The notes beneath the pieces were generated by a model, which was not told the DNA's origin, ran no database searches, and saw only the letters and a list, made by a program, of their open reading frames with translations. A stretch of 64,000 bases of DNA from Atlanticothrix silvestris CENA357 (GTDB lineage Bacteria; Cyanobacteriota; Cyanobacteriia; Cyanobacteriales; Nostocaceae), in the NCBI RefSeq assembly GCF_016056295.1, contig NZ_JAECZB010000081.1, forward strand, positions 22,973-86,972. Reading direction: 5' to 3'. The translations under genes were made by a program, and so were the position numbers. Shown piece by piece: positions 1 to 8,166 of the stretch. The number at the start of each line of letters is the position of its first letter. Position 1 is the stretch's first letter.

Positions 1-329
1 TATATGTAGCGTCAGTAGAGTTGAGGAGATACCTTTTTTATTATTGAGCAAAAATCCAATAGCTAAAACACTAACACAGGCGGTAGTAATAATGATTGTG
101 AATATACCCCAACGACCTTCATATTCATGTTGGGCATAGCGGTGTATCTTTTGGGGGTTGCTTTCACCATCTTTGCTAAAGTCAAGCTTAAGAAACAAAT
201 AGTACCAAAATTCCAGGCACAAAGAATTCGAGTAGCTAAGTGTAGCTAACTTGGTAGTAATGCTGAAATTACTAAAGAAATCCCAACAGAAACGAGCATT
301 CGAGATCGAGCATCAAAATTTTTGAACAA
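1..329 (-). pseudogene. DUF1345-like membrane protein, broken, runs off left edge
   Basis: On the minus strand three pieces of one reading can be joined. The N-terminal piece includes MLVSVGISLVISALLPS and ends at an in-frame TAG at 246-248. The same frame then continues with ATRILCAWNFGTICFLSLTL. At the G5 run of 153-157 (C5 on the coding strand) the sense switches frame to IHRYAQHEYEGRWGIFTIII and a further hydrophobic helix. The order of helices and the acidic loop between them resemble the DUF1345 family of small membrane proteins; that match is from memory. One stop plus one single-base slip in a homopolymer explain the break. The 3' end lies outside the window. The start near 329 (TTG) is uncertain. 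Confidence 0.5.
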
Positions 330-383
330 CTTCGGTAAGTCAAAATGGGTTTATTTTTACAAATGATTTAGGATTGCTATATA

Positions 384-1901
384 TCAACTGCGTGTATAAC
401 GATGCTTCACTCCAACGGGGAAGTATTCTGCATCGCCTGTTGCAGTTAATGTCACTTGTGGCATTTGATATTCTGAAGGGACATAGTTAGCAAATTCGCT
501 ATTGAGGCGCAATAGTTGGGTAAGAATTGAAGATGCTATGGTCTGTCGTTTGTCTTCGCTACTTTCTACTTTTGGTGCTAATTCCACAACTATTGATAAA
601 AATCGGTTTTTATCGATATCTTCTCTAACTTGCAAGACAAACTTACCTGTCACCCATGCTTGAATTGCTGGTTGTTCTAATCCCACGGTCACATTCTCAG
701 GATAGATATTAGCCCCAAAGTAAGAAACAGTAAAGTTAGAACGTCCGAAAACATAGACGAAAGGTAAAGAATGAATACCTCTAGGTGATTGCTGATTCTC
801 AGAACGCAGTTTTTCCAGGGGATCAAATCCCCATTTTGCCAAAAACTGGAGCATAGCATCGTAACTAATTAATCCGCCAGTATCTAAGATGTCATAACGC
901 ACTAACGGAATACCATTATTTCCCGAAAATAATAATCTGCCATCTTGAACTTCAAAAAAGCGGCTTATAGGGTCATACTGCACCAATGTAGGTAAGCGAG
1001 ATTCCCCAAATAAAGCTTTAGCAGCATCGGGATGTTCTGCTAAAAAGCGCCGGATGCAAATACTTAAAGGTGTTTCATTACCCAAAATGCCTGCATCCGC
1101 AGTACCGTAGAGAGATGCAAAATCATAGCAAGGATTTTGAGAACCAACTCTATCACCAACTAAACTCCGCCATTCTTCACTGAATACTTCCCCCGCCATG
1201 ACTAATTTAATTTGATATTGCTGCCACTCTACACCACGGGAAATGCCAGTATCAATTACATCTTTGAGAAATGGTGGATATCCCAATAATACAACTTGCT
1301 CAAAATTTACACCCAATTCTTGGACAACACGCAAAATTTCTTCTTTGTTATTACCAGGAGTAATTACGGTGACAAGATAATTTTTGCTAGCAAGATAACG
1401 ACAGCAATTAGTGGTGAACATTCCCCCTACCCAAGTACCTAGGGTGAAACAAATCACCGCTAAGGTGCGTCTAGTATCTGCTTTAAAACTATCGTGAAAT
1501 ATCTGCTCAAAACGTGTAGCGATTTGTAGTTCATCTGTGAAAAAACGAGGCCAAAATGTTGGTTTACCTGTGGAACCAGAGGAAGCAGCAATCATATCGC
1601 ATCCTTGCAACTGCCCATAACGGCATAACTCAGCCAAGGGATAACGCGATATATAATTTTCCTTGGCGATCGCTGGTAGTTGCTGAAAATCTTCAAAGCT
1701 TTGAATAGCACCGGGATCAATTCCTTGTGCGGCTAAAAAAGCCTTGTAAGCAGGTACATTGGCAGCCACATCGTAAAATAAGCTTAAGGCTGCTGATTGG
1801 CTAGAAGTCTGGAGATGTTGTTGTAGTAATCTTTCTAAGGGGGTAGATACAAAATCTTCAAATGCCTTAATTGCCCGCTGACTTGGTGAATTGCAGTTCA
1901 T
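384..1901 (-). CDS. PaaK-like AMP-forming acyl-CoA ligase/adenylation enzyme
   Basis: A 505-residue protein of the phenylacetate-CoA ligase-like branch of AMP-binding enzymes, which activate a carboxylic acid as acyl-AMP and usually pass it to CoA or a carrier. The phosphate-binding loop SSGSTGKP lies at residues 107-114. Further on are YGTADAG, VRYDILDTGG and VFGRSNFTVSYFGANIYPEN, matching the ATP-binding and hinge motifs of the family in order. Length is somewhat above the roughly 430-residue PaaK type. The substrate cannot be read from the sequence. The gene stands alone and is divergent from the kinase gene at 2120, with a 218-bp intergenic region containing a strong hairpin. It is unlikely to be true phenylacetate catabolism because no paa genes are nearby. 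Confidence 0.7.
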   Translation of the reverse strand: MNCNSPSQRAIKAFEDFVSTPLERLLQQHLQTSSQSAALSLFYDVAANVPAYKAFLAAQGIDPGAIQSFEDFQQLPAIAKENYISRYPLAELCRYGQLQGCDMIAASSGSTGKPTFWPRFFTDELQIATRFEQIFHDSFKADTRRTLAVICFTLGTWVGGMFTTNCCRYLASKNYLVTVITPGNNKEEILRVVQELGVNFEQVVLLGYPPFLKDVIDTGISRGVEWQQYQIKLVMAGEVFSEEWRSLVGDRVGSQNPCYDFASLYGTADAGILGNETPLSICIRRFLAEHPDAAKALFGESRLPTLVQYDPISRFFEVQDGRLLFSGNNGIPLVRYDILDTGGLISYDAMLQFLAKWGFDPLEKLRSENQQSPRGIHSLPFVYVFGRSNFTVSYFGANIYPENVTVGLEQPAIQAWVTGKFVLQVREDIDKNRFLSIVVELAPKVESSEDKRQTIASSILTQLLRLNSEFANYVPSEYQMPQVTLTATGDAEYFPVGVKHRYTRS

Positions 1902-1968
1902 GACGCTTGTTGCTTATCCTGAAGTAAAAACAACACCTTCTCTTGGGGGAATTAAAAATTCGTCTTGA

Positions 1969-2005
1969 AAAGTTGGGCGGGACGGAAACCGACACCGCCC
2001 ACTTT
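1969..2005. other. GC-rich hairpin between divergent genes
   Basis: The arms AAAGTTGGGCGG (1969-1980) and CCGCCCACTTT (1995-2005) pair over 11 bases with one bulged T, around a 14-base loop that itself contains GG/CC complementarity. It lies 68 bp upstream of the start of the minus-strand ligase gene and 115 bp upstream of the kinase gene. There is no T-run, so it is not a typical terminator. It may be an mRNA leader structure or a dispersed palindromic repeat. Confidence 0.4.
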
Positions 2006-2119
2006 CCGCAAAATTAAAAATTAAAATCCCCATAAATAAATTGATGATTCAGAGGGTGTCCGTAAATGAAACTGCATCCATTGTAGTAACTTAATAAAAC
2101 CCATTTATCCTTCAGCACT

Positions 2120-3814
2120 ATGCAGGTTTATTGCACTAAACAACACGCAAACAATGGCAGTAACCGTTTTTGTACTCAATGCGGTGAGCCATTGCCTTTA
2201 GCTGTAGGGCAGGTTATAGATAATCGCTATCAAATTATACGTCAACTTGGTCAGGGCGGCTTTGGTCGCACGTATTTGGCGGAGGATAAAAACCAATTTC
2301 ATCAAACTTGTGTACTAAAAGAATTTGCACCCCAAGTTAAAGAACCACAAGATTTACAAAAAGCTAAAGAGTTATTTGAGCGAGAAGCAAACGTTCTTAA
2401 AAAACTCCAACATCCCCAAATTCCTCGTTTTCATACCTCGCTGCAAGTGAAATTAGGCAATAAGGATTTTTTCTTGTTGGTGCAAGATTATGTAGATGGT
2501 GATGATTATTCTCAATTATTAGAACAGCGTCAAAGTCATGGAAAGACTTTTAGCGAAGAAGAAGTTACAACCTTACTAAGACAAATTCTACCAGTCTTAT
2601 CTTACATCCACTCTTTAGATGTAGTTCACCGCGATATCTCTCCCGATAATTTAATTTTACGCAGTTCTGATCATCTGCCAATGCTGATTGACTTTGGTGG
2701 TGTCAAACAATTACCAGCTTCTCAAGGGTTTTGGTTCACAAAGTTAGCTGGGAATCACACTTTATTAGGTAAAAAAGGTTACGCTCCAGAGGAACAATTA
2801 CGACAGGGAAAAGTATATTTAAATAGCGATTTATACTCTTTGGCGGTGACTATATTAGTGTTGCTCACAGGCAAAGAACCGCAAAAATTATACGACAGCT
2901 ATCAGGGGCTTTGGTATTGGGGCAAGGAAATCAACGTCAGTCCCCAACTAGAAGCAGTGTTAAAAAAGATGCTGGCTTATAAACCGAGCGATCGCTATCA
3001 AACAGCCGAGCAAATTCTCAAAAATTTACCCTTATTAACTGCGACTAAACCTCCAACTACTCATCTTACTAAGCTCAAAACGATGATTGTTGCGCCGGGA
3101 CGACAACGTGCCAATGCTTTAGTCAGTAAATTCCACAACAAAACACAAGCGGTAGCTAAATCTATACCTTTGCCTGTTTGGATCCGCCCTTTTGCGGTGA
3201 GTCTTGGGGGAACAGCTTTAGTAGTTTTAACTGGTGCAGGTACTTGGGCAGTAGTTAATGCAGTTATTCGCAGTGTGACATCAATCACCATACCATCAAT
3301 TTCATTACCGGAAATCCCGCAATTACCAAATCCCCTGGGGCAACCAGTCAGTGACAAAGGTACTAAAGATAATACTCAAATTATTAGTCGCCGCCAACAG
3401 CTAGAAATTCCTGAAGTCTTCTTTATCAAAATGGTAGACGAATTATTTTATACTAGTAAGCCAGAATTAAAAGGACGTAGCTTGACATCGAAGGCAGAAG
3501 ATACCGCTTTAAGAAATGAGTGGTACGACGTTGCTAGTAACTTCTTGGATAAACTAGAACAAGCTAACCTCAGTACAGCGACTCGTCAAAAACTGGGGAA
3601 TTATAGGTCACAAGATTACGAAATCTGGAGACGGCAAGCAAGAGCAGGGCAATTAGGGAACTATACAATTAGCCAACTTAACAAAGATACCAATGAAAAA
3701 TTTGATCGTTTGTTTCCTGGTCAACAGCGTGGGAAACTGAATCAACAAACTTTCGGTCAAATTTGGTATGCGATCGCAGCTGATCAAGTCAGTAAATTAA
3801 AATCTAGCAATTAA
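2120..3814 (+). CDS. Membrane-anchored Ser/Thr protein kinase with N-terminal zinc ribbon
   Basis: A 564-residue Hanks-type kinase. A short zinc-ribbon-like head has C5, H9, C18 and C21 (FCTQCGE). The kinase domain follows at about 37-305, with the glycine loop GQGGFG at 44-49, catalytic loop HRDISPDN at 170-177 and magnesium loop DFGG at 191-194, so it should be catalytically active. One hydrophobic stretch near 357-380 (AVSLGGTALVVLTGAG) probably spans the membrane. The C-terminal domain of about 145 residues would then be on the other side. That domain recurs in the neighbour at 3908, which begins 93 bp downstream, so the two are tandem paralogues. The substrate is unknown. The C-terminal region may sense an envelope signal; this is inference. 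Confidence 0.85.
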   Translation: MQVYCTKQHANNGSNRFCTQCGEPLPLAVGQVIDNRYQIIRQLGQGGFGRTYLAEDKNQFHQTCVLKEFAPQVKEPQDLQKAKELFEREANVLKKLQHPQIPRFHTSLQVKLGNKDFFLLVQDYVDGDDYSQLLEQRQSHGKTFSEEEVTTLLRQILPVLSYIHSLDVVHRDISPDNLILRSSDHLPMLIDFGGVKQLPASQGFWFTKLAGNHTLLGKKGYAPEEQLRQGKVYLNSDLYSLAVTILVLLTGKEPQKLYDSYQGLWYWGKEINVSPQLEAVLKKMLAYKPSDRYQTAEQILKNLPLLTATKPPTTHLTKLKTMIVAPGRQRANALVSKFHNKTQAVAKSIPLPVWIRPFAVSLGGTALVVLTGAGTWAVVNAVIRSVTSITIPSISLPEIPQLPNPLGQPVSDKGTKDNTQIISRRQQLEIPEVFFIKMVDELFYTSKPELKGRSLTSKAEDTALRNEWYDVASNFLDKLEQANLSTATRQKLGNYRSQDYEIWRRQARAGQLGNYTISQLNKDTNEKFDRLFPGQQRGKLNQQTFGQIWYAIAADQVSKLKSSN

Positions 3815-3843
3815 AGCACAGGAGCATAAGAAGCAGAGGAGAA

Positions 3844-3888
3844 ATGCCCAATGCCCAATGCCCCATGCCCTCTAACCAATGCCCCCTG
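3844..3888. repeat. Short tandem heptamer repeat (ATGCCCA type)
   Basis: Imperfect repeats of the heptamer ATGCCCA/ATGCCCC fill most of the gap between the two kinase genes. Such heptamer repeats are common intergenic elements in Nostoc-like genomes. Confidence 0.7.
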
Positions 3889-3907
3889 CTTAACTATATA
3901 AACTTAT

Positions 3908-6064
3908 ATGCATCCTCTTTATTGTTCTCAAGGACATGAAAATTCTCCAGGTAGTCGTTTTTGCCTCCAGTGTGGTGAAAAATTATTGGATACGCCCATG
4001 AGTTACGGTATTCAACCAGGGCTAACTTTAGGCGATCGCTATGTGATTGTACGTCAACTTGGTCAAGGCGGATTTGGACGTACTTATTTAGCTGAAGATA
4101 CCAATCGCTTCCGGGAACTTTGTGTTTTAAAAGAATTTTCTCCCCAAGTTCAAACTGCTTACGTTGTCCAAAAAGCTGAAGAACTGTTTGAGAGAGAAGC
4201 TAATGTCCTCTACAAACTGCAACATCTCCAAATTCCCCGCTTCCGAGAATTGTTTCACATCAATCTCGAAGGCAAAGAATACTTATTTTTAGTCCAAGAT
4301 TATGTAGAAGGGCAAACTTATAGTTCTTTATTAAATACTCGCCTCCAACAGGGTTTGCGATTTACGGAAATAGAAATACGCCAACTATTACAGCAACTAT
4401 TACCAGTTTTAGAGTACATCCATTCCCTAGGTGTGATCCATCGAGATATTTCTCCCGACAATTTAATGCTGCGCGCTGTTGACCAACTGCCAATGTTAAT
4501 AGACTTTGGCGGTGTCAAACAAGTAGTGGCAACTGTCGCCTCTCAATATTACCAACCCGGTGCGATCGCATCTCCCCCAGCACCAACTCTATTGGGTAAG
4601 GTGGGATTCGCTCCCCCAGAACAGATGCAAACTGGTATGGTGTCTCCCCACAGTGACTTGTATGCTTTAGCAGTTACGGTACTAGTTTTACTGACAGGTA
4701 AACAGCCACAAGATTTAATTGATACCTATACCCTGACTTGGCAATGGCGAGGAGAAGTCAGCTTAAGCCCACTATTGGGACAAGTCATAGATAAAATGCT
4801 AGCTCCCAGACCAGGCGATCGCTACCAATCAGCAACTCAAGTGCTGCAAGCCCTCAACCCACAACCAGTTAACTATTCCCCGACTTATTACCCTACTCCT
4901 CCTACTTTAGATCCTACATCGGCGACTGTGGCTGTCTCTCCTTCTCCCAACGCCCCAATTCCCCAACACACTATTTCTCCAACTCCTCCACCTCCCCAAC
5001 CTCAAAGTTGGTGGACACCAACAAAAGCATTTTTAGCAGTGCTAGTTTTAGCCAGTACTGTGGGAATAATTTTGTGGGGAGTGAATCGCGGCGATCGCAA
5101 TCCGGAAGAAATCGAGCCTACCCCCACCCCAAGTATTACTCAGCCGACTGATCCTTTAGCGAACTATTCACCAGAAGAACGGCAGCGTAAAGAAAGATTA
5201 AGCGATCGCCGTCAACAATTAGGACTTGATCAAAGCTTCTACATTAATTTGGTAAATCAACTTTTCTGGGATAAAAATCCTAGTTTAAAAGGACGCACTC
5301 TCAGCGATGACCCCGAAGATGAGAGTTTACGGGCACAATGGGATCAAACCGCTGACCAATTGTTAGATAAATTGGCGATACTGAGTACTAAAGCACGCCG
5401 GCAATTAGGTACTTACACAACAGCCGAACGCGATCGCTGGAAGGTGGAAGTTAACCAAATTAACGTTGGCAGTCGTTCTTTGTATGATTTAGGAGATGCT
5501 GCCTTTTTCAGTCAATTTCCTGAACAGCGCGGCAAAAATTTTCTTGATCAACCCATCGGACAAGTTTGGTACGGGTTTGTTAGCGATAAACTCAGTGCTA
5601 TCCTCGCTGGGAGTGCTTTCCAAAAACTTGCTTTTGATCCAGGCGCTACAAGCAAAACAGTAAGTGGGACTCTTCAACCCGGTGGTGGTAAGGTTTTCAT
5701 TGCTGATTTAGCCAAAGAGCAATCTATGGAATTAAAACTACAAGCAAATTCCCAAGTTTTGCTTTCAGTGTATTCTCCTTCTGGCAAAATCATATTTTTA
5801 GAAGATTCAAAACAACGAACTTTATCAACTAAATTACCAGAAAACGGATTTTATGAATTTGTCGTCGTTTCCACAGCATCAGAAACTGTAGATTATCGAC
5901 TCACCATCACAGCAGAAACTCCCATACCTGAACCTACGCCTACACCACCTCCCACAGAAACTCCTACAGAAACTCCTACACCTGAACCTACGCCAACTCC
6001 CACCCCTACACCAACCGAAACACCCACACCTACAACGACAGAGACACCAACTCAAAGTAATTAA
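3908..6064 (+). CDS. Ser/Thr protein kinase with zinc ribbon, TM helix and PPC-like domain
   Basis: A 718-residue paralogue of the preceding kinase. A zinc-ribbon head has C6, H10, C19 and C22. The glycine loop GQGGFG is at 52-57, HRDISPDN begins at 178 and DFGG follows, so all catalytic motifs are intact. A proline-rich linker leads to a transmembrane helix around 374-392 (FLAVLVLASTVGIILWGV). Next comes the C-terminal domain shared with the first kinase, then a beta-rich region (about 575-675, GTLQPGGGKVFIADL) resembling bacterial pre-peptidase (PPC) domains. The protein ends in a low-complexity Thr-Pro tail. The tail suggests a cell-wall spacer. Compared with its neighbour it has gained roughly 150 residues at the C-terminus. 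The signal and targets are unknown. Confidence 0.85.
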   Translation: MHPLYCSQGHENSPGSRFCLQCGEKLLDTPMSYGIQPGLTLGDRYVIVRQLGQGGFGRTYLAEDTNRFRELCVLKEFSPQVQTAYVVQKAEELFEREANVLYKLQHLQIPRFRELFHINLEGKEYLFLVQDYVEGQTYSSLLNTRLQQGLRFTEIEIRQLLQQLLPVLEYIHSLGVIHRDISPDNLMLRAVDQLPMLIDFGGVKQVVATVASQYYQPGAIASPPAPTLLGKVGFAPPEQMQTGMVSPHSDLYALAVTVLVLLTGKQPQDLIDTYTLTWQWRGEVSLSPLLGQVIDKMLAPRPGDRYQSATQVLQALNPQPVNYSPTYYPTPPTLDPTSATVAVSPSPNAPIPQHTISPTPPPPQPQSWWTPTKAFLAVLVLASTVGIILWGVNRGDRNPEEIEPTPTPSITQPTDPLANYSPEERQRKERLSDRRQQLGLDQSFYINLVNQLFWDKNPSLKGRTLSDDPEDESLRAQWDQTADQLLDKLAILSTKARRQLGTYTTAERDRWKVEVNQINVGSRSLYDLGDAAFFSQFPEQRGKNFLDQPIGQVWYGFVSDKLSAILAGSAFQKLAFDPGATSKTVSGTLQPGGGKVFIADLAKEQSMELKLQANSQVLLSVYSPSGKIIFLEDSKQRTLSTKLPENGFYEFVVVSTASETVDYRLTITAETPIPEPTPTPPPTETPTETPTPEPTPTPTPTPTETPTPTTTETPTQSN

Positions 6065-6070
6065 AAGTTT

Positions 6071-6116
6071 GTAGTGAGGACTTTAGTCCTTTCTAAGAGA
6101 CGCTACACGGCGAGTA
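6071..6116. repeat. Dispersed palindromic element
   Basis: Contains AGGACT-TT-AGTCCT (6077-6090) followed by AAGAGACGCTACACGG, a combination typical of repeated palindromes in Nostocales intergenic regions. It lies just after the kinase stop codon and could also help end transcription. Confidence 0.45.
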
Positions 6117-6260
6117 CAGCTATGCTCACAAAGTTTTACAAAAAGGTCTAAAGCCGTTACTAATTTTGCGTAAGTTTTGTTAATGTTAAAATTCCCTATA
6201 GCATTACTGCGTGGAAGATACCAATTCTCTGAGTACTCCCATCAGAATAGGAGTTAAATA

Positions 6261-6719
6261 ATGAAGCTTGCCGAAGCTTTAGTAGAGCGCAAAGCTGCTC
6301 AAACCAAGATTGGCGAGTTAAATGAGCGATTGCAGCGTATCATTCTCGTCCAAGAAGGTGAGCAACCTGCAGAACAACCGACCACCTTGCTACAAGAACT
6401 CGACGACGTAGTTCATCGCTTAGAGGCTCTTATTGTCGCAATTAATCGTACCAATGTACAGGTGCAGTTGCCAGATGGACGTAGTATCATGGCAGCAATT
6501 GCCCAACGCGATGTCGTGCGTATGCAGATCGGCGTGCTTGAGACGCTTATACGCTCGGCAAGCAGCCCGCAATTTCGCACACGCGGTAGCGAGATCAAGT
6601 TTGTTGTGACACTCGATATCGCTCAATTGCACCGTGAGCGCGATCAACTAGCCAGAGCTTATCGCGAGTTGGATACTGCTATCCAAGCGGTGAACTGGAG
6701 TGCTGATTTAGTAGAATAG
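6261..6719 (+). CDS. DIP1984-like (septicolysin-like) family protein
   Basis: A 152-residue, helix-rich soluble protein beginning MKLAEALVERKAAQTKIGEL, with the conserved-looking stretch LPDGRSIMAAIAQRD in the middle and an HRERDQLARAYRELDTAIQ region near the end. These features match the small DIP1984/septicolysin-like family, for which no firm function is known. The start is supported by AGGAG 8 bases upstream of ATG. Coiled-coil propensity suggests an oligomer. It stands alone between the kinase pair and the oppositely oriented dnaK-dnaJ genes. Its base composition is a little richer in GC than its neighbours. Confidence 0.65.
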   Translation: MKLAEALVERKAAQTKIGELNERLQRIILVQEGEQPAEQPTTLLQELDDVVHRLEALIVAINRTNVQVQLPDGRSIMAAIAQRDVVRMQIGVLETLIRSASSPQFRTRGSEIKFVVTLDIAQLHRERDQLARAYRELDTAIQAVNWSADLVE

Positions 6720-7046
6720 CTTAGTAAGAGGGTAGCGTTGGTGTATGGGTGTATGCCAAAACCCGTTGCGGGCGCGGGTAATCGTACCGTAAATGCTGTT
6801 GCTTTGGCTACACAGACAGAAACCGTACCGGGTAAGCAGCATCGTGTACGTGAGTACACTAGATAGCGTAAGCTGTACAGACCAGGCATAAACATGCAAC
6901 AGCGTGAGGGTGGGAAAGGGGTTTTATCACTTAGCAGTTTTTTTAAACTGTAAGGGGTTATGTTGACATATATTCATAGAATTGTTTGTCGATGAACCAT
7001 GTCTAAATTTAATGTCAAAGTAGTCATGACCTCCACTTCGTCGTAT
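6720..7046. other. Intergenic region, no feature recognised
   Basis: A 327-bp gap between convergent genes. No open frame with coding character, RNA gene or clear terminator was seen. Confidence 0.5.
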
Positions 7047-8042
7047 TTAACTCAGTAAATCGGTGCGGGGTTTGAAGGTTTCAATTTCCCGTAATTTTTC
7101 GTAAAGTTCTCGTTCTTGAGGACTAATATTTTTGGGTGTAACTATTTGAATTTCCACCAATTGATCACCACGTTTACCGTTGTCCGTGGGGTAGCCTTTA
7201 TTCGCCAACCGGAGTCTTTGACCAGATCTAACTCCTGGTGGAATAGTCATTTTAACTGGGCCGTCAAGAGTTGGTGCTTCTACTTGCCCTCCCAAAACTG
7301 CCTCACTAGGAGTAACTGGTACTTGGCAGAAAATATTAGTACCTTCTAATTTAAATAATGGATGAGGAACGACGGTAATTTTTAAGTATAAATCGCCACC
7401 ACCAATGCCTTGGTTTCGCAGACGAATAGTTTGACCTGTTACCATACCTGGGGGCATATTTACTTCTAGCGATCGCCCGTCTTCGAGGCGAATGCGTTCG
7501 TTACCACCTTGATAAGCTTTTTCTAAAGGTAAGGTTAATCTAGCTTCGATATCCCGACGGGCTTGTTTTGGCGGGTTTTTAGGAACAGTGTATTCAACTC
7601 TACTCTTAGGAGAGCGAAACGGATCGTTACTAGTGCTGCTACCACCATTTTTAGTATCTTTGCGACCGCCGACACCAATAACTTGATTAATAAAGCTCTC
7701 AAAGTCAGAAAATTCGCTTGGGTCTACTTCCTGAGTGCTAGTACGACCATTAGGACGATTATCCCATTGCTTAGTCTTTGGGGTTTGTTTGCCAGCAAAG
7801 CCTTTTTGCTTCCAGTAGCGACTAAACTGGTCGTACTGTGCCCGTTTGGCTGTATCCGAAAGGATTTCATAAGCCTCACCGATATCTTTAAATTTGTCCT
7901 CCGCTGCTTTATTTCCAGGATTTAGGTCAGGATGATACTGCCTTGCTAAGCGTCGATAAACCTTTTTAATTTCTTCACTTGAGGCTTCTTTAGGTACTCC
8001 CAAAATCTCGTAGTAATCGCGAAAATTCTGCAAATTTTGCAT
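7047..8042 (-). CDS. dnaJ: DnaJ/CbpA-type co-chaperone (class B J-protein)
   Basis: A 331-residue J-domain protein. The J domain (about 7-72) has the HPD motif at 37-39 in [13 protein letters not shown], which stimulates the ATPase of DnaK. A linker of about 90 residues rich in charged and Gly/Ser residues follows, then the C-terminal substrate-binding domains ([29 protein letters not shown]). There is no CxxCxGxG zinc finger, so it is the CbpA-like class rather than the class A DnaJ. It lies 124 bp downstream of dnaK on the same strand and is probably its partner, delivering unfolded clients. Confidence 0.9.
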   Translation of the reverse strand: MQNLQNFRDYYEILGVPKEASSEEIKKVYRRLARQYHPDLNPGNKAAEDKFKDIGEAYEILSDTAKRAQYDQFSRYWKQKGFAGKQTPKTKQWDNRPNGRTSTQEVDPSEFSDFESFINQVIGVGGRKDTKNGGSSTSNDPFRSPKSRVEYTVPKNPPKQARRDIEARLTLPLEKAYQGGNERIRLEDGRSLEVNMPPGMVTGQTIRLRNQGIGGGDLYLKITVVPHPLFKLEGTNIFCQVPVTPSEAVLGGQVEAPTLDGPVKMTIPPGVRSGQRLRLANKGYPTDNGKRGDQLVEIQIVTPKNISPQERELYEKLREIETFKPRTDLLS

Positions 8043-8090
8043 AGCCAGTTATTTAACTTTAAATTTTAGATCTTGGTTATCTAAGTTCCG

Positions 8091-8155
8091 AGTTAGGAAT
8101 TATGGGTCATTTAACTCCCAATTCCTAACTTCTAATTTCTAACTCCTAACTATCA
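8091..8155 (-). repeat. Hairpin and heptamer repeats between dnaK and dnaJ
   Basis: AGTTAGGAATT (8091-8101) pairs perfectly with AATTCCTAACT (8120-8130), with an extra GGG/CCC pairing inside. Degenerate CTCCTAA/TTCTAA heptamers follow to 8155. Lying between dnaK and dnaJ, it could attenuate or stabilise parts of the shared transcript. Similar STRR palindromes occur widely in this group. Confidence 0.5.
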
Positions 8156-8166
8156 TTTCAGGAGTA

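Noticed and set aside
5930..6058. Thr-Pro repeat tail of the second kinase as an ice-binding or adhesin domain
   Set aside because: It is plain low-complexity TPTPTP sequence, best explained as a flexible linker or wall-spanning tail.
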